Shown: in pieces, positions 58,079 to 64,000 of the stretch
How the letters are laid out: the number at the start of each line of letters is the position of its first letter
How positions within the stretch are numbered: the stretch's first letter is position 1
Source: Cliona cf. orientalis
Taxonomy: Eukaryota; Porifera; Demospongiae; Clionaida; Clionaidae
Length of the DNA: 64,000 nucleotides
Direction of reading: 5' to 3'
Assembly (NCBI GenBank): GCA_963930775.1
Contig: OZ005694.1
Span: 7,123,054-7,187,053, forward strand
The notes under the pieces: generated by a model
What the model was told of the DNA's origin: nothing
Databases searched by the model: none
Seen by the model: only the letters and a program-made list of their open reading frames with translations
Translations under genes and position numbers: made by a program

Positions 58079-61000
58079 ATGGCTAAATCTATTGGTAAAA
58101 TTGCCGAGTTCGATCCTGAAAATGAAAAGATCTCCGAGGATCTCGAGCGTTTACACTTGTATTTCGAGGCAAATGACATTGCCAACGCCAAGAAAGTGTC
58201 AGTGCTACTTACGATCATTGGATCTAAGACTTACTCTCTACTGAGAGGGCAATTGGCGCCGACCTTGCCCAAGGACAAGCCGCTAAAGGATCTGGAAAAA
58301 CTCCTTAAAGACCACTTTGAGCCTAAGCCCCTCATCATTGCTGAGCGTTTTCGATTCTACAAGAGGGCACAAGCAGCTGGTGAATCGCTGGCAGATTATC
58401 TTGCTGAGTTACGTCAGTTGGCTCAGACGTATGAATTCGGCACATTCCTTAACGAAGCCTTACGAGACAAGTATGTTGTGGGAATGCGGAGCGAGAACAT
58501 TCAAAAACGGCTACTGGCAGAAGGTAAGCTCACACTAACGAAAGCACAAGAAATAGCACAAGGCATGGAGGCAGCTGCACGTGATGCTAAGCAATTCAAA
58601 GAATCTCCGCCGGTAGTCATGAATATCACATCGCCTAAATCCACTGCAGCTAAGCGTAAGCCATGTTACCGATGTGGACGCAACAACCATACAGCAAATG
58701 AATGCAAATTTCGTGAAGCGACTTGCCACAATTGTGGTAAAGTTGGACATATTGCACCGGCTTGTAGATCTCCAAAGAAGTCAGTGAAGTCGAGGAGAAC
58801 GCCCATGTCAAAGCCTCAAACGAAATGGGTAGAGGTGGAAATGGAGCCTACCGAACAAGCATCATCAGACGAAGAGCTGGCATTGTTTACTATTGGAGCT
58901 AGCGCATCACCGCCCATCGAGGTGAAAGTGCATATCAATGACAAGCCAGTAGTCATGGAATTGGATACCGGTGCTGATATATCAATCATCTCAGAGAGTA
59001 CCTACAAGTCGATGTTTTCCACTCTATCTCTACAATCTTTCACACTACCTCTCAAAACATACACAGGTGAGCGAATGTCTGTGCTGGGTAAGCTGCCAGT
59101 TCGGGTGCAGTATGAAGATCAACCCCCAGTCGAGCAGACACTTGTTGTTGTAACGGGTGATGGACCACCGTTGCTTGGTCGAAACTGGCTGAAATCGATG
59201 CGATTAAATTGGAAAAAGATAGCTGCTGTTACATTGCAGCAGGATCCCAGAAAAAAGCTTGACACCTTGTTGGAGGAATACCACGAAATCTTTTCCGACG
59301 ATCTCGGAACCATCCAACAGTTCAAAGCACAGCTAGCGATAAAAGAGAATGTCAAACCGAAATTTTTCAAGCCGAGGTCTGTACCGATTGCTATAAAGCC
59401 ACTTGTAGAAGGTGAGCTGGATCGCCTTGAACAGAATGGAGTCCTGGAAAGAGTTACTTACAGTGAATGGGCCACTCCCCTTGTTGTTGTGCCGAAAAAG
59501 GATGGTCGAGTACGCCTTTGTGGAGATTACAAGGTAACATTGAATCAGGCGCTGGATGTCGAGCAGTACCCACTTCCCCAACCGGATGATTTGTTTGCAT
59601 CTTTGGCTGGAGGGGACAAATTTTCTGTCCTTGATCTAGCACAGGCCTACCAACAGCTACTGCTACACGACGAGTCGCGGCCCTATGTCACCATCAACAC
59701 CCACCGAGGATTGTACCGATACACTCGCCTTCCATATGGAATTGCTTCGGCACCTGCTATTTTTCAGCGGGTAATGGATACAATCCTTCAGGGCCTGCCG
59801 GGAGTGATGTGCTACATAGATGACATCTTGGTTACTGGAGCGAATGATACGGAACATTTGAAGAATCTGGAAGCAGTGCTGAAGAGGCTCCAGCAACATG
59901 GATTACGTTTGAAGAAATCCAAGTGCAATTTTCTGCGTCCTAGAGTGGAATACCTGGGACACTTAATCGACTCACAAGGATTGCGAGCAACAAAGAGCAA
60001 AGTGGAGGCTATTGAGAATGCACCTCCCCCACAGAATGTGCAACAGCTACGCTCGTTTCTCGGGTTGCTGAATTATTATCGGAAGTTCATCCCTGATCTC
60101 GCATCGATCATTCATCCGTTAACCACACTACTCCACAGCGATTGCAAATGGAATTGGTCTGAAACACGTATGCAAGCCTTCAATCTGGCAAAAGAGAAGT
60201 TAGTGTCCTCCGATGTATTAGTTCACTATGATCCGAGGCTCCCAATCAAAGTTGCTGGAGATGCTTCAGCATATGGAGTGGGTGCGGTATTATCACATGT
60301 GATGGACGATGGCAGTGAACGGCCCGTAGCCTTTGCATCGCGCACGCTGACAGCAAGTGAGCGAAATTATGCTCAAGTCGAGAAAGAGGCATTAGCTCTC
60401 ATCTTTGCCGTCAAGAAATTTCACCTTTATCTTTACGGGCGACAGTTTATTCTTGTTACCGACCACAAGCCTTTGACGGCCATACTTGGACCGCAGAAAG
60501 GAACTCCACCATTGGCTGCGGCCAGACTTCAACGCTGGGCTATTTTGTTGTCAGCATACCACTATCAGATAGAATTCCGGTCAACTACTGCTCATGCTAA
60601 TGCTGACGGATTATCTCGCCTACCTTTGTTGAAGCCAGGTTTTGAAGGAAATTCACCTGAGCCTGGAATTTTCAATGTGTCACAGATTGCAAGTCTCCCA
60701 GTGACAGCAAGTCAGTTGCAAACAGCCACCAGAACAGACGTCCTACTGAGTAAAGTGATGCGATATACCAAGCATGGATGGCCGAATGAGGTGTCTGCAG
60801 CCCTGCTTCCATTTCAGAGAAAACAGCAGGAGATTACCGTTGAAAATGGTTGTCTGTTATGGGGAATACGTGTGTTAGTACCCACTAAGCTGCGAACGAA
60901 GTTGCTAGACGAGCTGCACCAAGGCCATCCTGGAATCTCGAAGATGAAAGCGGTGTCAAGGAGTTACTTTTGGTGGCCTGGCCTTGATAAAGATATCGAA

Positions 61001-62011
61001 GAATTGGGAAAATCTTGCAAATCTTGCCAATCAGTGAAGAATTCACCACCAACTGCACCATTGTATCCATGGTCCTGGCCATCAAAACCATGGGAGCGCA
61101 TTCACGTCGATTTTGCCGGCCCTTTTCAAGGTTCTACATTTCTTATCGTGGTAGATGCGTACTCAAAATGGCCGGAAGTGTTTCGTATGTCGTCAACGAC
61201 AGCTGACAAGACCATCGAGGTGCTACGACACCTTTTTGCAGCTCAGGGACTCCCTGAACAACTTGTAAGTGACAATGGACCCCAGTTTGTATCTGAGGAG
61301 TTTGCCGCTTTTATGCGAGGAAATGGTATCCGTCATATTCGTACAGCTCCTTATCATCCATCATCAAATGGCCTCGCTGAACGGTTCGTGCAGTCATTCA
61401 AACAGGCTCTCAAAGCAAGCCAGAACGATGGACGCTCACTTCAGCATCGTCTATCAACATTTCTTCTCACCTACCGTTCTTCGCCACATGCAACAACAGG
61501 AGTGCCCCCATGTACCTTGCTCCTAAAACGGAATTTGCGCACTCGATTCGATTTGCTTAACCCAAGTTGTGAGCAGCATGTATTTGACAAACAGTCGTTG
61601 CAAAAGTCACAGCACGATCGTCATGCTAAGGAACGAGATTTCGATATTGGAGAACGAGTGATGGTGCGAAATTTGCGACCGGGACCCAAGTGGATTGTCG
61701 GCATTGTAAAGCAGAAAAGTGGTCCCCACTCCTATGTTGTTGAAACAGAGGATAAGAAAATGTGGAAAAGACACGTTGATCACTTGAAAGCCTTGGGAGA
61801 TGCTGCTGCCACTACGTCAAATGATGGTGAACTTGAGACAGATACTTACGTTCATTTCCCAACCCCTACTGATAATGCAGAATCAGCAGAGTCCGAGGAT
61901 GGCGAAGCAGTTGATTCACCAGAGCAAAATGTCAATGAGGCACCAACTGCTCCGAGGTATCCTACTCGTAATCGCAAAGCACCAGAGAGACTGGTTGATG
62001 AACTGAACTAA
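58079..62011 (+). CDS. Ty3/gypsy Gag-Pol polyprotein (intact)
   Basis: Single 1,310-residue frame starting 38 nt after the 5' LTR. Gag-like region (1-190), two CCHC knuckles (CYRCGRNNHTANEC, CHNCGKVGHIAPAC; ~196-229), aspartic protease (LDTGAD ~295-300, LLGRNWL), reverse transcriptase (RLPYGIASAPAIFQ, YIDD ~579-582), RNase H (~723-840, GDASAYGVGAVL, TDHKPL), integrase with an H2C2 zinc segment (HQGHPGISKMK...CKSC ~948-983) and catalytic Asp ~1011, Asp ~1065, Glu ~1101 (35 residues apart), and a C-terminal tail without a chromodomain. No envelope frame. Gag and Pol are fused in one frame. All active-site residues are present, in line with a recent insertion, although the 21-kb element now separates its 5' LTR promoter part from the gene. 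Confidence 0.95.
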   Translation: MAKSIGKIAEFDPENEKISEDLERLHLYFEANDIANAKKVSVLLTIIGSKTYSLLRGQLAPTLPKDKPLKDLEKLLKDHFEPKPLIIAERFRFYKRAQAAGESLADYLAELRQLAQTYEFGTFLNEALRDKYVVGMRSENIQKRLLAEGKLTLTKAQEIAQGMEAAARDAKQFKESPPVVMNITSPKSTAAKRKPCYRCGRNNHTANECKFREATCHNCGKVGHIAPACRSPKKSVKSRRTPMSKPQTKWVEVEMEPTEQASSDEELALFTIGASASPPIEVKVHINDKPVVMELDTGADISIISESTYKSMFSTLSLQSFTLPLKTYTGERMSVLGKLPVRVQYEDQPPVEQTLVVVTGDGPPLLGRNWLKSMRLNWKKIAAVTLQQDPRKKLDTLLEEYHEIFSDDLGTIQQFKAQLAIKENVKPKFFKPRSVPIAIKPLVEGELDRLEQNGVLERVTYSEWATPLVVVPKKDGRVRLCGDYKVTLNQALDVEQYPLPQPDDLFASLAGGDKFSVLDLAQAYQQLLLHDESRPYVTINTHRGLYRYTRLPYGIASAPAIFQRVMDTILQGLPGVMCYIDDILVTGANDTEHLKNLEAVLKRLQQHGLRLKKSKCNFLRPRVEYLGHLIDSQGLRATKSKVEAIENAPPPQNVQQLRSFLGLLNYYRKFIPDLASIIHPLTTLLHSDCKWNWSETRMQAFNLAKEKLVSSDVLVHYDPRLPIKVAGDASAYGVGAVLSHVMDDGSERPVAFASRTLTASERNYAQVEKEALALIFAVKKFHLYLYGRQFILVTDHKPLTAILGPQKGTPPLAAARLQRWAILLSAYHYQIEFRSTTAHANADGLSRLPLLKPGFEGNSPEPGIFNVSQIASLPVTASQLQTATRTDVLLSKVMRYTKHGWPNEVSAALLPFQRKQQEITVENGCLLWGIRVLVPTKLRTKLLDELHQGHPGISKMKAVSRSYFWWPGLDKDIEELGKSCKSCQSVKNSPPTAPLYPWSWPSKPWERIHVDFAGPFQGSTFLIVVDAYSKWPEVFRMSSTTADKTIEVLRHLFAAQGLPEQLVSDNGPQFVSEEFAAFMRGNGIRHIRTAPYHPSSNGLAERFVQSFKQALKASQNDGRSLQHRLSTFLLTYRSSPHATTGVPPCTLLLKRNLRTRFDLLNPSCEQHVFDKQSLQKSQHDRHAKERDFDIGERVMVRNLRPGPKWIVGIVKQKSGPHSYVVETEDKKMWKRHVDHLKALGDAAATTSNDGELETDTYVHFPTPTDNAESAESEDGEAVDSPEQNVNEAPTAPRYPTRNRKAPERLVDELN

Positions 62012-62930
62012 ATTTTTTTTTGCATTATTGCATACTTCTCATTTTTTTGTCACCTTTTATTTACTTTGTGTTTACAGGGGAGGAGTGTAGTGATTATATC
62101 ATGTTATGTCATCCCTTATCCTGTATTACATTTACTTATGTAATTATCTTGTACTGGCGCCCCGCGCCAAATGCACAATGGTCTTTTGTTCTCTGATTTT
62201 TGGCCGCATGTATATGTATGTATGTCTTGTATTATCTATCGAGTGTGTGCACAATAATATTTCAACTTGCTAACTAACTGTTACGCAAAGCTTGATCTTC
62301 GCGATACTACAGCCTTCAGTACAGAACTCTCTTTGATGTGGGGAATGGGATAACCCAAAACCTTTGTTGTGGTCACAGACTCCACCCACACCATGCCCTT
62401 TTATCATGCCTTGAATTTTATTTGGGGAGAACAGTGTAATACTATGGTGATGAAGTTAGGACCAAGGTGAGTGGCCGTTGTAGACAAGGTGGCCATTAAG
62501 AGGGGTTCCACTATAAACACTTGAATACTCGTACTGTATTATATGAACCTGTTTTTCGTCATCAGACAGTGCCTTCCACAGTGATGGGATCTCCTTTATC
62601 AGCTCCGTATTGAGACCTGGTACTCCAGCCTCTCTCAAACATTCACCAGCAAAATTAATATTATGTTATGAGCAGAAAGCTTTCTTGGCTGTAGAAAAAG
62701 CACAAAATAAGTAGCTGTATGTATACAGGAATACATAATAGACAATATCAATAATGCAAATGTAAGCATAAAGGATAAGTACATGAACGTGTAGGGCTTC
62801 ATACCAGCATCAGTGCTTGACTGTACTACTGCATAGCCAGAAATACTGACAGGAAGCAAATTTGATGCTTAGGTACCATAATCTTTACACAATCTTTACA
62901 TTATAGACTCTCTTCTGCTCTTCATACTAC

Positions 62931-63154
62931 TATCATGTATTTATATCTAGCTAGTCTCTATTCTTATAGCTCAGCTATATAACAGTTAGCTACACACTGT
63001 CAGGCTCCTGTATCAACTTCAGTCTTTTCAAAAATTATTCAAAATTAATATATATATGCATGCAAATGATCATGATTTGGAACAGATAGCTAAGTACTGT
63101 TTAAAAGCTTATCTATCATCATTAAAATAATGCAAGCTAGATCTAGATACTGAC
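62931..63154. other. No gene seen
   Basis: Short AT-rich gap between the end of the duplicated HMG remnant and the receptor exon; the right edge of the tandem duplication lies about here. Confidence 0.5.
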
Positions 63155-63373
63155 CTTTGAATCTCTGACTTGATCGTACACCAGGTTGTAGCCTGGTAGC
63201 AGATCAGGACGATTGTCAGTGATGTTCCCGGTGAGAGCAATTTCAGCAGCCGGGAGAGTTCCTGAAGAGTTATAGCCAAACCCACCCCAGGACGTGACCA
63301 GCATGAAGGTCAGGTTCTTATTATCAGCAGCTGAGACCAGTAGTAACAGCGGCAACCAGTGAAAAGCTTTCAT
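63155..63373 (-). CDS. First exon of a GABA-B-like (class C GPCR) receptor
   Basis: Encodes a signal peptide (MKAFHWLPLLLLVSA) followed by the start of a periplasmic-binding-like extracellular domain: NLTFMLVTSWGGFGYNSS, PAAEIALTGNIT, LLPGYNLVYDQVRDSK, then a donor AAG|GTCAGT. The order (first strand, AAEIAL helix, LPGY and DSK) is typical of GABA-B/natriuretic-type ligand-binding domains, which are strongly expanded in sponges. No second exon is visible before the HMG remnant 230 bp downstream, so this is either a very long intron or an exon orphaned by the duplication. Confidence 0.65.
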
Positions 63374-64000
63374 ACTCGAATGAGGTAGATCATGACTGAC
63401 TAGCTATATATAGCTACTGCAGATATTACCGCATACATGCAGTTTAATAACTAAGGGAAACGCGGGAGGCTATACACATGTAGATCTAGCCAAACTACCG
63501 AAATTTTTTGAATGTGGAAGATTTAGCTACAGTATTACCGTATTATAAATGCACAATGTCATGTATCAGGCGTGGTTAGGCTAATACTAGGCATGTCAGA
63601 ATCACAAAAAATTGCCTATAAAAAACCTGCACACATTTAAATATTATGAAGTTTCAGGGATCATAACTACTCACTACAATCATGTGCTACGAACACCAAA
63701 CTTGCACCACAGCAAAGATAGCACTACATTGCAGTATCCAAAGTGTTGGGTTGTAACCACTTCCTGCATTGCAGGGCTTTTTTTTTTTTTTTTTGTATAT
63801 AATAATTCTGCATAGATGCATGGATACATAAATAGCAACAATGCTAACTTGTAATGTACCCAGAATTATAGTAACTAAACATAGGTGATATAATTATGTA
63901 AGATTAAATAATTACGTGTAGTTAATGAATGAAGTATGGTAGTATGCAGACACAAGTCAGACATTTAAACTTAATAATGAGTGCTTAAAAGTATTTAATG
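63374..64000. other. Upstream of the receptor exon, no gene seen
   Basis: Probable promoter side of the receptor gene (-). T-run at 63,779-63,795. No supported coding region. Confidence 0.5.

Larger units (their letters stand above)
36786..62311 (+). mobile_element. Young Ty3/gypsy LTR retrotransposon
   Basis: The 226-bp LTRs begin TGTAGTG and end ACTACA. The 5' LTR is in two pieces (36,786-36,978 and 58,008-58,040) because of the 21-kb insertion; the 3' LTR is 62,086-62,311. The 5-bp duplication is GCCTT (36,781-36,785; 62,312-62,316). I find one difference between LTRs (C/T at 58,021/62,292). A primer-binding-site candidate, TGGCGACGAGGAGTGG, starts one base after the 5' LTR, and a polypurine tract, GGGGAGGAG, abuts the 3' LTR. 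Near-identical LTRs mean a recent insertion. Confidence 0.95.
36738..62436. repeat. hAT-like MITE split by the gypsy element
   Basis: Left end CAGTGTTCTCCCTAGCATA (36,739) and right end GGGGAGAACAGTG (to 62,436) form near-inverted termini, with a near-match 8-bp flank (taatagta / taatacta) consistent with hAT. Copy 1 lacks it (acaatactatgg uninterrupted). The boundary match is imperfect, so confidence is moderate. Confidence 0.55.
36627..62511. repeat. TA-flanked MITE, copy 2, split by nested insertions
   Basis: Left end GTGGAATCCCTCAATGGC at 36,627 and right end GCCATTAAGAGGGGTTCCAC ending at 62,511 are the two halves of the MITE that is whole at 8,576-8,752. Everything between arrived later. 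Confidence 0.75.
35674..62930 (-). pseudogene. Two-HMG-box gene, copy 2 (split by 26 kb of insertions)
   Basis: Remnants in order on the minus strand: a 28-bp piece of the box-1 linker exon (62,902-62,929), the box-2 exon (~62,679-62,549; LREAGVPGLNTELIKEIPSL) and the tail exon (35,999-35,674; QYQKIAEERYATRLADYEER). The tail has an in-frame TAA after KKKGTN where copy 1 reads on, and the box-2 exon has the same frame break as copy 1. In copy 1 the last two exons are ~640 bp apart; here they are 26.5 kb apart. Most of box 1 is gone at the duplication edge. Confidence 0.75.

Noticed and set aside
1..64000. tRNA or rRNA genes
   Set aside because: No cloverleaf-like or rRNA-like segment was recognised by eye on either strand; a dedicated search could still find one.

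Overview
The window is eukaryotic nuclear DNA. Coding sequence is split by short GT-AG introns, intergenic DNA is AT-rich, and almost every kind of animal DNA transposon is represented. A Roc-COR-death-domain protein with several death-fold modules, a GABA-B-receptor-like exon, and Ginger, ISL2EU and Merlin transposons together suggest a marine invertebrate, most likely a demosponge. That assignment is inference; no marker gene fixes it.

Host backbone. Two tandem copies of one segment can be recognised. Each holds a Roc-COR-death-domain gene (+ strand) followed by a two-HMG-box gene (- strand). Copy 1 (1-9,660) carries a Roc gene broken by a premature stop and a 1-nt frameshift. Copy 2 has an intact five-exon Roc gene (19,949-34,090; 1,399 aa). 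Its HMG gene (35,674-62,930) is torn apart by 26 kb of nested insertions. Both HMG copies look degenerate. A first exon of a GABA-B-like receptor lies at 63,155-63,373 (-).

Mobile DNA makes up most of the window. (i) 4,155-7,324: a CACTA element, with an empty site preserved in copy 2. (ii) 9,823-19,063: a long-TIR element carrying a Merlin-type transposase. That transposase is split at CCGG by a complete Ginger transposon (12,053-16,795; 964-aa integrase/Ulp1/PHD protein), whose left TIR is itself hit by a TTA-flanked MITE. (iii) 21,693-26,265: an ISL2EU-type element inside Roc intron 2. It has a THAP/DDE transposase and a convergent SAP-SWIM-YqaJ gene, with an AT target duplication and a TA-flanked MITE inside the transposase. 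(iv) 36,786-62,311: a very young Ty3/gypsy retrotransposon (LTRs differ at 1 of 226 sites; intact 1,310-aa Gag-Pol). A 21,021-bp Mutator-like element (36,979-57,999) sits inside its 5' LTR.

The 21-kb element is the most unusual object here. It has ~80-bp TIRs, inverted subterminal minisatellite arrays (~100-bp unit) at both ends and an 8-bp TAACTAAC target duplication. It encodes a C2H2/MULE/SWIM/PHD transposase with one frameshift. It also carries two non-transposase genes with intact splice chains: a small OB-fold protein resembling the HROB/DUF4539 domain, and a ~990-aa helicase-like P-loop ATPase with a 26-aa repeat tail. The transposase and OB genes start head to head, and the OB and ATPase genes end tail to tail about 95 bp apart. 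This may be a Mutator/Foldback-type transposon carrying its own replication or repair proteins.

All calls come from reading translations, splice sites and repeats by eye. Exon joins were checked for phase, and total coding lengths divide by three for the Roc, Ginger and YqaJ genes and, with the inserted MITE discounted, for the ISL2EU transposase.
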